Origin: an uncultured Eubacteriales bacterium
GTDB lineage: Bacteria > Bacillota > Clostridia > Oscillospirales > Acutalibacteraceae
DNA: 64,000 bases
Assembly: GCA_934692675.1 (NCBI GenBank)
Contig: CAKUUD010000003.1
Span: 232,029 to 296,028, forward strand
Direction of reading: 5' to 3'
This document shows positions 28,854 to 36,844 of the stretch, piece after piece; positions within the stretch are counted from its first letter, which is position 1, and each line of letters begins with the position of its first letter. The notes below the pieces were generated by a model. The model had not been told where the DNA came from. It was given only the letters and a program-made list of their open reading frames with translations, and did not search any database. A program made the translations under genes and the position numbers.

Positions 28854-29369
28854 TCAGCTGATTTTCACTGCGTGCTGATTTTCGGAACTTAGAGTTACTC
28901 CCAAGACAGAATCAAAAATCGATTTTGAATCAGGAATAAACCTTCCGTATTTAATTATAATATTTTTGAACCTACTAAGCAATTGAATTTCATTTTTTAT
29001 TTCGTTTTCATAGTAACCTGTATATATTACCACATCGTCGTCACAAGAATTATTTCTTATGTATGATATAAATTCATAAATTTCATCAAATTGAAGAATA
29101 GGCTCAAGTCCCCCGATAACTATAGCCTTAGTTATCGGGTTCATTCTATACCTCAAGTATATATCCGAAAATGGAACTTTTTTATTTGGCATAGTTGAAA
29201 TTTTCATATTTTGACAAATTGAACAATCGAGCCCGAGCTCTGTCAAACATTTAAAATCACATCTTGAAGTTGCAATGAACATAGAAGATTTTTTGTAATC
29301 CTGAAAATTTTCATCAACTATTTCTTTTACTGTTAAATAAATTTGTTTTTTAGGTGAATTAATTGTCAT
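28854..29369 (-). CDS. nrdG: Anaerobic ribonucleotide reductase activating enzyme, atypical NrdG-like
   Basis: By position this is the activase that generates the glycyl radical of NrdD. It has 171 residues. Instead of the usual CxxxCxxC cluster motif it has C-D-F-K-C, seven residues, then C-S-I-C, a spacing known in a clostridial and phage subgroup of 4Fe-4S proteins linked to NrdD. A glycine-rich G-G-L-E-P motif follows, as in radical SAM activases. Its ATG overlaps the nrdD stop by 11 bases (translational coupling). The function is inferred mainly from context. Confidence 0.78.
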   Translation of the reverse strand: MTINSPKKQIYLTVKEIVDENFQDYKKSSMFIATSRCDFKCLTELGLDCSICQNMKISTMPNKKVPFSDIYLRYRMNPITKAIVIGGLEPILQFDEIYEFISYIRNNSCDDDVVIYTGYYENEIKNEIQLLSRFKNIIIKYGRFIPDSKSIFDSVLGVTLSSENQHAVKIS

Positions 29370-31269
29370 TCAAATCAAACCATTTTCTTTGTTCAAATTC
29401 CTGTTTGCGTTCTTTGCTGTAAGCTGAGAATGGAACTAAGAATCCCACTATTCTGGAGTATGTATCAGCAGCATCCTTACCACATTTCGGGCATTTTGGG
29501 GAAAAGAATGCATGTTCATCCTCACATACCGAAATCTTGCAGTTATATGCAAAATATATCACTCCTGACTTCGCAATGTAATTCAAAAGCTCCCAAGCTT
29601 GTTCTTCGCTGGCAAATTTTCCTGCAAGATTTATATGCGAAATTTGTCCGCCTCCGCATTCCTTGTCGAGTTTTGCACCCAATTTTATTTTCTCGTTAAG
29701 AGTGCATTTTTCCATTAAAGGAATCCATTGATTTGAATAAATAAAATATTGTTCTTTTTCAGGATATAAAATTGAATCTTTTTGGCTGAGTATTACGTTT
29801 GCTCTCTCTGCGGGGATGGCTTCAACATTTATGCTGTAATCGAAAGTATAGGAATCTTTTTGAGAATTGATCGCATTTAATATTTCGGTTGCAAAATCAA
29901 GCCCCTCTTTGGAATAAGATTTATTGCCGAATTCATCAGTATTGATGAGCCCAAATTCAGAAATTGCCTCGTACATAGCGGTAATTCCGATTGTATTATA
30001 TTGTTTTTCAATTTCTATAAGCCCGTAAGAATAATTCGGTAGTAATCCTTTTTCGATATCTTGCTTGATTATATCTCGAACAACGTCCAAAACTTTTACG
30101 CAGTTATCAATTCTATCTTTGAGTATTTCTAAGAATTTTTCTTTGCTTCCATCTGCCTCTACTGCGATTCTTCTTAAATTAATAGTATTAACCTGAATGC
30201 TTCCTACTGAGAGCGAAGTTCCGCCAACTGAATTTATAAAGGCGTCAAGTTTTGAAGTATTTGAAATAAGTCTGCAACAGTTCGAAAGGCTTGTTACATC
30301 GTTGCCAACGTAAAAATTACTGTCATACCAGGTCATGTTGTGCCTGTTGCACCATCTTGCAAATTCTTCGTCTACGAATTTTCCGTTTTGAAATAGCAAA
30401 GAATATGTAAGAACAGGGAATGTCATCATTGTTTCTTTTCGTATTTCAGAAACCACTTCCATAAATACTTTTTGATGCTCAATAATCCCTTCGATATGGT
30501 CAATTACATAGTCTCCGTTCGGGAATTGGCGTCCTCCAAAAAGCTCAACAAGATAATTCCTATCCATAACACTTATATTTGAAAAAGCGCACTCGGTAAC
30601 ACGAAGATATGGTTGATTTAAATCGTAAATAAATTTCTGGAAACATTGTTTGCGATAATACTCAGGGTCTTTTAGGCAAAAATTATTCTTAACATCGTTA
30701 TACCAAAAGTAATAGGAATACAAAAGATAACTCGGGAGTCCCACTGCTCCGCTGCTGCGGTTTGATGCCCAGCTTATGAATTCCAAAACATGGTCGTTAA
30801 AAGTCGTCAAATGTTTCGGAGCTCCGGTTTTAAATTTGTTTATGAAGAAAAGTCCCTTTTCAACAAGTTTATCAAGGTCGTAAGCATAACAATAGGGAGT
30901 GAAGGATGAAGTTGCGGAATTGTGAAGATAAAATTCACCGTTCCATTCACCATTTAGCCATGTTTCAGCTGTTTCGCTGCCGTATTTTTTTGTTATTTCT
31001 TTAAAAATTTTATTGTACGAGAGTAGCTTTGTGTGAGGCTTAACCATGTCTGCCAAAAGTGTCCTAACATCTCTTGTGGTGCTGTTGGCGTTAGCATCGA
31101 TTGTGGTTTCAGCCACAGTTTTTGACTTTATGAAATTATCTATAAAATCTGTAAAATTAAGGTTTGAATTCGAAAACCCATTCATCATCTCAAAACGTGA
31201 ATCATACTTCTTTTTTAATTTTGAAATAAAATCAGAAAATGGTTTGTAAAGATTTAGCTCAATATTCAT
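29359..31269 (-). CDS. nrdD: Anaerobic ribonucleoside-triphosphate reductase, class III
   Basis: NrdD reduces ribonucleotides to deoxyribonucleotides using an oxygen-sensitive glycyl radical. The C-terminal radical loop is S-R-I-V-G-F-L, preceded by a zinc site of four cysteines (N-C, V-C-E, K-C-P-K-C-G). At 636 residues it has no N-terminal ATP-cone, so allosteric on/off control by dATP may be absent and transcriptional control by NrdR more important. A glutaredoxin-like NrdH gene 13 bases upstream suggests the thiol-dependent rather than the formate-dependent type of class III enzyme (inference). Confidence 0.92.
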   Translation of the reverse strand: MNIELNLYKPFSDFISKLKKKYDSRFEMMNGFSNSNLNFTDFIDNFIKSKTVAETTIDANANSTTRDVRTLLADMVKPHTKLLSYNKIFKEITKKYGSETAETWLNGEWNGEFYLHNSATSSFTPYCYAYDLDKLVEKGLFFINKFKTGAPKHLTTFNDHVLEFISWASNRSSGAVGLPSYLLYSYYFWYNDVKNNFCLKDPEYYRKQCFQKFIYDLNQPYLRVTECAFSNISVMDRNYLVELFGGRQFPNGDYVIDHIEGIIEHQKVFMEVVSEIRKETMMTFPVLTYSLLFQNGKFVDEEFARWCNRHNMTWYDSNFYVGNDVTSLSNCCRLISNTSKLDAFINSVGGTSLSVGSIQVNTINLRRIAVEADGSKEKFLEILKDRIDNCVKVLDVVRDIIKQDIEKGLLPNYSYGLIEIEKQYNTIGITAMYEAISEFGLINTDEFGNKSYSKEGLDFATEILNAINSQKDSYTFDYSINVEAIPAERANVILSQKDSILYPEKEQYFIYSNQWIPLMEKCTLNEKIKLGAKLDKECGGGQISHINLAGKFASEEQAWELLNYIAKSGVIYFAYNCKISVCEDEHAFFSPKCPKCGKDAADTYSRIVGFLVPFSAYSKERKQEFEQRKWFDLNDN

Positions 31270-31282
31270 TCAAAAATTCCTC

Positions 31283-31489
31283 CTATTGTTGATTGTTAAT
31301 CCAGTTGTTTGCTTCTACGAAAGTTAATATTTCTCCATCTATTTCCATTATCGGGAGTGATTGAATCCCTTGACCCTGTAATTTTGAAAAATCATCAGTT
31401 TCTGTAAATTCTATTTTTTTGCTTTCCAATTTACTTTTAAGAACTTTACATTTTGGACACCCATTGCTGTATAAAATTATTTCCTTCAT
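31283..31489 (-). CDS. nrdH: Glutaredoxin-like protein, NrdH type
   Basis: This 68-residue thioredoxin-fold redoxin has the active site N-G-C-P-K-C-K, the cis-proline segment S-L-P-I-M-E, and a Trp-containing C-terminus. It is the first gene of the nrdH-nrdD-nrdG set, which suggests it supplies electrons to NrdD. The ATG follows a plausible AAGGGG. The 5' leader from the NrdR-controlled promoter is about 144 bases. Confidence 0.88.
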   Translation of the reverse strand: MKEIILYSNGCPKCKVLKSKLESKKIEFTETDDFSKLQGQGIQSLPIMEIDGEILTFVEANNWINNQQ

Positions 31490-31614
31490 AAACTTTATCC
31501 CCTTACTTTAAAATTTTCATTGCACGTATAAATTTTCGCATTAATGTAAGTATTGTACGAATTTTTTTGGAAGTTGATTATCCAAATTAACCATTATGGC
31601 CTATTCTTTACGAC

Positions 31615-31630
31615 ACACCATATATAGTGT
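31615..31630 (-). promoter_or_regulatory. NrdR box 1 (near consensus)
   Basis: The 16-base palindrome ACACCATATATAGTGT closely fits the NrdR box (ACAC-x-ATAT-x-x-GTGT type). It lies just downstream of the predicted start site (near 31633), where bound NrdR would block RNA polymerase. Confidence 0.8.
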
Positions 31631-31639
31631 AGCTTGTTA

Positions 31640-31668
31640 ATTATACTCCCTATCAGTAGTGATGTCAA
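31640..31668 (-). promoter_or_regulatory. Consensus promoter of nrdH-nrdD-nrdG (glyS, iscSU)
   Basis: On the minus strand TTGACA (31668-31663) and TATAAT (31645-31640) match the consensus exactly with a 17-base spacer. Confidence 0.87.
31645..31660 (-). promoter_or_regulatory. NrdR box 2 (degenerate) within the promoter spacer
   Basis: ACTCCCTATCAGTAGT has palindromic ends and a central TAT/ATC like NrdR boxes but several mismatches. It begins 30 bases from box 1, close to three helical turns, the spacing typical of paired NrdR boxes, and fills the gap between -35 and -10. Confidence 0.5.
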
Positions 31669-31691
31669 TGGATAATTATATTGAAGTTTTT

Positions 31692-31800
31692 TTAATTTTC
31701 GAAGAATTTTATTCCACATTTTTTCAACAAATTTATAAACATATCGCCCTCGGTCCAGCGTAACGCCAAACTATAAGGACGATACTTTTTAATGAAAATT
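31692..31800 (-). other. GC-rich element: possible gene remnant or structured RNA
   Basis: Within an AT-rich gap, 31742-31787 is markedly GC-richer and forms a hairpin (TATCGTCC against GGGCGATA, with an inner GCG-TTA-CGC). On the minus strand the same bases also give a 33-codon open frame (31793-31692) encoding a protein-like string (Y-R-P-Y-S-L-A-L-R-W-T-E-G-D-M-F and on to C-G-I-K-F-F-E-N) but without a standard start codon or ribosome binding site. It lies between the pseudokinase stop and the nrd promoter. The rest of 31490-31828 holds the nrd promoter and leader. Neither reading is established. Confidence 0.35.
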
Positions 31801-31828
31801 AAACATTTCTATATTTTAAATAACAAAG

Positions 31829-33463
31829 TTAAATGCTGCCTTTGCTTACCACTATGGTAACTTCGCTTCCGTATTCGAGTTTTTCTCCCGGATTATAATT
31901 CTTATACCCTATAACAACACCTTCTGCAAATTCTTTGCTGAATTCAAACGTTTGCACCGGAACTAGTTTTTGAGCGGTAATAAGCTGAGATGCTTCCGAA
32001 ATACTTTTTCCTTTTACCTCTGGCAAGATTCTTTGTTTACTGCCTTTGCTTAAGTTTACTGCTATTGCGGTGTGCCTTTCCATTTCTTCGCCCGGGCTTG
32101 GATTTTGAGATATTATGCTTCCTTCTTCTATTTTGTCACTAAAGTCTTCTCCCATTACCGCAAGTTGATAGTCTTTAGCAGAATCATTCAAAGATTTATA
32201 ATTTTTACCTATCAAATTCGGCACAGGAATAGTATCGGATTTTTCTTTTGATTCCTCTTCCATTTCTTCGGCCGCTGAGTAAACTTTATCCATCTCGGAA
32301 ATTTCTGTTTGCTGCGAAGAAGAATTTTTGTTATTTGAATTGTTTCTGAGCCAGAACCAATATACTATCAGCGCCGAAACAAGTATTATTAAAGCGCATG
32401 CGCATGACACGATTCCCCATATGGCTGTTGAATTTTTTTGAGATTTCTTTTGCATAGATAACGCGGGGCTATTTGGACGAGAACCACTGCTTATATCCTG
32501 AACATGCAAAATAGGGGAGTCAGAAAGCTCTATCCTGAGATTTTCAAACGAAATGGTTCGACTATTAGGATAAACTCTAAGAGCATTTGCAAGAGCAGAT
32601 ATAACATTTTCGGGTAGAATCTCCAAGATGTCTTTTGGCATAAGTAGTTTGTCGTTGTTTTTTCTTTTAGGCGCCGCAAGAGGATATTCTCCTGTTAAAG
32701 ACCAAAAAAGTGTGGCCGAAAATCCATATACGTCCGTGATTTCCGAAGGCTCAAAATTTTCGGTGTATTGCTCTATTGCCGAACATCCGTCGTATAGTTG
32801 CCCTTCTATATCGGAGTACAAATTCCTTAAATTTTTTGTCGCAAACCCCGACAATTTAAGTTTTTGCTCGGGAGTTACAATTATATTTTCAGGGCAAATT
32901 CCAAGATGATGAACTTTTGCATTTGACATATAAATGAGCGACGAAAGCAATGGCATAAACATCGCTTGTGCCTCATGCCATGTAAATGGTTCCGAACGGG
33001 AACTCATGTATTTGTCAAGTTTAATTCCTTCTATCCACTCAAATATTACGTAAGCCGTGTTATTTTCTTCAAAAATATCATAAACCGCTGCTATTGAAGA
33101 AAGATTCCTCAGCCTGGCGATAGATCTGAAATATTTTAAAAAATCTTTAAGCAGTTTTTGAAATTCCGGTGATTTGTTCGGGTACGCAAGTATTTTTTTA
33201 AAGTTTTCATCCCGCTGGCATATCCGTGACGGGAAAAACTCTCTTATATAAACCCGGGAATTTTCAATTTTATCATATCCGGCATATTCAAGCCCTTCGC
33301 CGTCCATTTTTATAGCTTTCCCGACATAATATCTGTCTGCAAGTAAAGTTTTTTGCGGAAGAAAAGGTTCTTCTTGAGGATTAACTAAATTTTTTCCGCA
33401 GTATGGGCATGTCCCGTGTGAAATATTAGATGACTTAAAACAGTTCATACATAGATTGTCCAT
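31829..33463 (-). CDS. Zinc-ribbon, protein-kinase-like, PASTA membrane protein (predicted pseudokinase)
   Basis: The order is a Cys4 zinc ribbon (C5, C8, C19, C22), a kinase-like fold (about 40-315), a membrane helix (about 347-371), an acidic linker, and two extracellular PASTA repeats (about 410-543) ending in V-T-I-V-V-S-K-G. The fold is Hanks-type, but the ATP lysine is Arg (V-Y-I-R74), the HRD aspartate is Gly (H186-L-G188), and DFG reads S205-G-F. All three catalytic hallmarks are lost, while the structural P-E-N and T-D-V-Y-G-F-S-A motifs remain. It would sense muropeptides or wall state without phosphorylating. It follows the flavoprotein and rodA genes. Confidence 0.85.
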   Translation of the reverse strand: MDNLCMNCFKSSNISHGTCPYCGKNLVNPQEEPFLPQKTLLADRYYVGKAIKMDGEGLEYAGYDKIENSRVYIREFFPSRICQRDENFKKILAYPNKSPEFQKLLKDFLKYFRSIARLRNLSSIAAVYDIFEENNTAYVIFEWIEGIKLDKYMSSRSEPFTWHEAQAMFMPLLSSLIYMSNAKVHHLGICPENIIVTPEQKLKLSGFATKNLRNLYSDIEGQLYDGCSAIEQYTENFEPSEITDVYGFSATLFWSLTGEYPLAAPKRKNNDKLLMPKDILEILPENVISALANALRVYPNSRTISFENLRIELSDSPILHVQDISSGSRPNSPALSMQKKSQKNSTAIWGIVSCACALIILVSALIVYWFWLRNNSNNKNSSSQQTEISEMDKVYSAAEEMEEESKEKSDTIPVPNLIGKNYKSLNDSAKDYQLAVMGEDFSDKIEEGSIISQNPSPGEEMERHTAIAVNLSKGSKQRILPEVKGKSISEASQLITAQKLVPVQTFEFSKEFAEGVVIGYKNYNPGEKLEYGSEVTIVVSKGSI

Positions 33464-33500
33464 AGTAATTTTAGCCTCCTGAAATTTAAAATATATAAAG

Positions 33501-34079
33501 CTATCCTAAATTATTATATAAATTATTTACAATATTTTGTATTTTATTATCGTTTTCTAAAATTTCTTTGTCAATAGGCGCTTTGTACATATCTGTTTTA
33601 CATTGCAAAAAAGAGTAGATTTCTTTTACATTTATAAGGAGCAAATTTGGTTTAAACTGAGAAAGCAAAATCTCCTCATTTTTCTTGTCATCGGAGCCCT
33701 GAGTAAATAACAGCAAAGCCTTTTTCGGGACATAATTTTTCATCATTGAGTTTAAATAAATTTTTTCTGAATAATATCTTTGCATTCTATCAAGGATGGA
33801 TTTTAGCGGGCCGGGAACAGAACGATTGTAAATAGGGGAGGCGATTATTAATATCTCGCATGACTTAAAATACTCATCCATATCTTCCATATCTTTGAAA
33901 ATGCATCCAGCATCGCTCCTGCATTTTTTACAATCTATACATGGTTTTACATTTTTTTCGTAAGCATTTATAAATTTTACTTCATCTTCAAAGTTGTCTC
34001 TCAAAAACCTTTTTAAAACTTGGAAAGTAAACCCGTTTTTGTGCGGCGAACCATATAATATCAAAATTTTTTTATTCAT
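33501..34079 (-). CDS. NAD(P)H-dependent FMN reductase / flavodoxin-fold protein
   Basis: This 192-residue flavoprotein has the FMN-phosphate loop L-Y-G-S-P-H-K-N-G-F-T, a Cys-rich segment typical of iron-sulfur flavoprotein-like reductases (C-I-D-C-K-K-C and C-I-F), and I-A-S-P-I-Y-N. Such enzymes transfer electrons to quinones, metals or unknown acceptors. The ATG at 34079 overlaps the rodA stop by eight bases, so translation is coupled; a TTG five codons upstream is the alternative. The substrate is unknown. Confidence 0.82.
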   Translation of the reverse strand: MNKKILILYGSPHKNGFTFQVLKRFLRDNFEDEVKFINAYEKNVKPCIDCKKCRSDAGCIFKDMEDMDEYFKSCEILIIASPIYNRSVPGPLKSILDRMQRYYSEKIYLNSMMKNYVPKKALLLFTQGSDDKKNEEILLSQFKPNLLLINVKEIYSFLQCKTDMYKAPIDKEILENDNKIQNIVNNLYNNLG

Positions 34080-35214
34080 TCGTAAAATTTCCAAGAGTTT
34101 GATTTCTGCTCAGATATATGTTCTGAAGTATTCCTATTCCAAGATATAAACACGCTGCAGAGGAACCCCCTACGCTGAAAAACGGCAGAGTTACACCCAT
34201 TACCGGCAGCAAGCTCAGGCACATTCCAAGGTTAAAAATAGTTTGAGAAAGTATTAGCCCTATAAACCCAAAGCAAATAAAAGAGCCTATAGTGTCGTTG
34301 CATTTCCTTGCTATAAATCCGATTCTGAAAATTAACAGCAGTAGAAGTAATATAATTAAGACACATCCCACAAATCCAAGTTCTTCTCCTGCAACCGAAA
34401 ATATAAAATCACTCTCTTGAATTGGCACAACATTATTTGCAACTCTCGGACCTTTAAAAAGCCCCGTTCCAAAAAGTCCACCAGAGCCTATGGATAGCTT
34501 TCCTTGAATTTGTTGATATCCCATATTTAAAGGATCGCCTTCAGGATTCATCTGAGTAATAATTCTTTTTTTCTGATAATCTGCCAGCACAAAATTCCAA
34601 GCAATCGGCATAAAAATAGCACCCAAAACAATCAAAGCTCCAAAATATCTAAGCGGAAGCCCTGCCATAAATGACATTGTTATAGCTATGCACAAAAATA
34701 TAATAGCTGCACCGTCATCGCCTTGCATGTGAGTCAAAATGACAGGTATTAAAGCATGTGCGCCCAGCAAACAAATATTTTTTATATCTTTAAAATTATC
34801 AGTATTTTTTACTATTGACAGATGTTTTGCAAAAGTTATTATAAATCCTATTTTCACGAGCTCGGAAGGCTGAAATGTTATTCCTCCCGGTAGTTTTATC
34901 CATGCCCTTGCGTTTACCCCCGAAGAGCCTTCTACTGTTACTCCCATAAATAATGTATAAATTATAAAAAGTATGCAAAATACGCCAATCCATATATAGT
35001 ATTTTGAAATGACCTTGTAATTGATGGTTTGAAGCAGCAGCGCACCAATCATTCCGAGCATAACAGATATAAATTGAATTGTTAAATAATTGAACCCTTC
35101 CCTTGAAACGCTTGCCACCAGGAGCATGCTGTAGAGTGCAATTACAAGTATTATGGACCAAAGTATTTTGTCGCTGTATTTAATACAATTTTGTATTGAT
35201 TTAAAAAAGTTCAT
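34072..35214 (-). CDS. rodA: SEDS-family peptidoglycan glycosyltransferase, RodA-like
   Basis: SEDS proteins polymerise lipid II into glycan strands with a partner class B PBP. About ten membrane helices are visible, with the conserved A-R-A-W-I-K-L-P-G-G, F-Q-P-S-E-L-V-K-I, Q-G-D-D-G-A-A-I-I and E-S-D-F-I-F-S-V-A-G-E-E-L-G-F motifs. The 380 residues and the D-F-I-F-S-V-A-G-E-E-L-G version favour RodA over FtsW or SpoVE. No PBP2 gene is adjacent. It is grouped instead with the znu genes upstream and the flavoprotein and pseudokinase downstream. Confidence 0.88.
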   Translation of the reverse strand: MNFFKSIQNCIKYSDKILWSIILVIALYSMLLVASVSREGFNYLTIQFISVMLGMIGALLLQTINYKVISKYYIWIGVFCILFIIYTLFMGVTVEGSSGVNARAWIKLPGGITFQPSELVKIGFIITFAKHLSIVKNTDNFKDIKNICLLGAHALIPVILTHMQGDDGAAIIFLCIAITMSFMAGLPLRYFGALIVLGAIFMPIAWNFVLADYQKKRIITQMNPEGDPLNMGYQQIQGKLSIGSGGLFGTGLFKGPRVANNVVPIQESDFIFSVAGEELGFVGCVLIILLLLLLIFRIGFIARKCNDTIGSFICFGFIGLILSQTIFNLGMCLSLLPVMGVTLPFFSVGGSSAACLYLGIGILQNIYLSRNQTLGNFTNE

Positions 35215-35237
35215 TTTAATACCTGCTTTGTTAATTT

Positions 35238-36083
35238 TTAGTCTAGATTATAAGAGCGATTTATAAAAAATGTCACGAAAAATATCAAAGAAGATATAAG
35301 CACTATAGTGGCTCCGGCAGACGTACCTATATAGTATGAGATTATCAATCCGGATATACCCGCAAATAACGAAAATGTTACAGAAGTTATATGATATGTT
35401 TTCATATTTTTTGTAACGTTTCTTGCTGATGCCGCGGGCAAAACGAGCAGTGAATTTATTATAAGCATTCCTACCCATTTCAAAGAGACTGTAACAATTA
35501 AGGCTATTAGTATTACAAAAGTATTTTTATAAAATTTTACGTTTATTTGCTTACTGCGCGCCATATCAGAATTAAGGCTGGCAATCATTAATTTATTAAA
35601 CGAAACTATCCACACCGCCAAAACTATAACAAGGATTATCGCCAGAGCTTGTATTTCTTTTTTGCTTATGGATAAAATATCTCCGATTAAATATCCCGAG
35701 TATTTTGAAAATCCTCCTTTAGCGGATAATATTACTATTCCGAGTGCTATTCCTGCCGAAGAAAACACGCCGATAATAGTATCGGACGAGGATATTTTTG
35801 ATTCAATTATACTTGATATTCCAAGCGCGAATAAAATCGAAAATCCTATCATCGATATAATGTAATTATCCACTCCGAGCATTATTCCAAGCGCAATGCC
35901 TGTCAATGCGCAGTGCCCCATGGCATCGGAAAAGAAAGACATTTTGTTATTTACTATCATCGTTCCCACCAAACCGAATAGGGGAGCTATTAGCAAAATT
36001 GCGATAAAAGCGTTTTTCATGAAAGTAAATTCAACCCAAGAAAAAGGGAACAAGTTTTCCAGCAAAGCGTACATTATTTCCAT
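35238..36083 (-). CDS. znuB: Zinc/manganese ABC transporter permease (ZnuB family)
   Basis: This is the membrane channel of a metal-chelate ABC importer, 281 residues with about eight hydrophobic helices. The family motif near the N-terminal third is present (F-F-S-D-A-M-G-H-C-A-L-T-G-I-A-L-G). Its start overlaps the ATPase gene by 10 bases. Zinc is favoured because of the His-rich binding protein in the same operon. Confidence 0.9.
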   Translation of the reverse strand: MEIMYALLENLFPFSWVEFTFMKNAFIAILLIAPLFGLVGTMIVNNKMSFFSDAMGHCALTGIALGIMLGVDNYIISMIGFSILFALGISSIIESKISSSDTIIGVFSSAGIALGIVILSAKGGFSKYSGYLIGDILSISKKEIQALAIILVIVLAVWIVSFNKLMIASLNSDMARSKQINVKFYKNTFVILIALIVTVSLKWVGMLIINSLLVLPAASARNVTKNMKTYHITSVTFSLFAGISGLIISYYIGTSAGATIVLISSLIFFVTFFINRSYNLD

Positions 36084-36820
36084 ATTTGTTCACCTCTGTC
36101 CATATCCATTCCGAATGTTTGGCGTACTGCAACGCTGTCTGGTAAATCTTTTGCTTTTCCTGTTTCCTTAACGTCGTGATCTATAAGAGCGTAATTAGTA
36201 GCGTATTTTACAACGTGCCCGAGATCGTGAGAAACCAAAATAACCGGCATGTGGTAATCTTCGCGCAATGAGCTTATTACGCTATAAAATTGGCTTATGC
36301 CCTTTCTGTCAACTGCCGAAACCGGCTCGTCCAAAAGTAAAATATCAGGCATGGGCTCAAGAGCAAACGCCAAAAGAATTCTCTGCAATTCTCCTCCGGA
36401 TAATTTGCCTATAGATTTTGATATTAAATTTTTTGCCCCTACTTTTTCCAAAATAGCTTCTGCTTTTTGTTTTTTGCTTTTGCTGTGCCCGATCCAAACC
36501 GGTAGATTTGATGAATTCGCGCAAAATAAATCCAAAACAGTTATAGGAGTATTGCGGTCGAAACTAAGCCTTTGAGGCACGTAACCGATTTTTGGATTCG
36601 AAATTTTATTTCCTTTTGAATCGAAAAAATCAATTTTTCCTCTAAAATCCATGCTGTGAAGTATAGCTTTTAAAAGAGTCGTTTTTCCCGCGCCGTTTTT
36701 GCCTATCAAAGCCAAAGTTTCCCCGTGATTAGCGGTTAAAGTTACATTATTAAGTATTATATGTCCGCTCTTTTTTACTTGTAAATTTTTTATTTTAACA
36801 CTGCAATGACAATTACTCAT
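36074..36820 (-). CDS. znuC: Zinc/manganese ABC transporter ATP-binding protein (ZnuC family)
   Basis: This ATPase (248 residues) drives the ZnuB permease. Walker A is G-K-N-G-A-G-K-T-T, the Q-loop is G-Y-V-P-Q-R-L, the signature is L-S-G-G-E-L-Q-R, Walker B is I-L-L-L-D-E-P-V-S-A-V-D, and the switch is V-S-H-D-L. The N-terminus carries an extra C-H-C, perhaps a metal-binding touch. It lies between znuA (24 bases) and znuB (overlap). Confidence 0.93.
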   Translation of the reverse strand: MSNCHCSVKIKNLQVKKSGHIILNNVTLTANHGETLALIGKNGAGKTTLLKAILHSMDFRGKIDFFDSKGNKISNPKIGYVPQRLSFDRNTPITVLDLFCANSSNLPVWIGHSKSKKQKAEAILEKVGAKNLISKSIGKLSGGELQRILLAFALEPMPDILLLDEPVSAVDRKGISQFYSVISSLREDYHMPVILVSHDLGHVVKYATNYALIDHDVKETGKAKDLPDSVAVRQTFGMDMDRGEQIWK

Positions 36821-36844
36821 TATTATTCATAGTCCTTTTTTATT

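Noticed and set aside
31742..31787. Known riboswitch class (fluoride, ZTP, THF, preQ1, guanidine, c-di-GMP) for the GC-rich hairpin
   Set aside because: The conserved cores of these classes, as I remember them, are not present; the element is reported only as unexplained.
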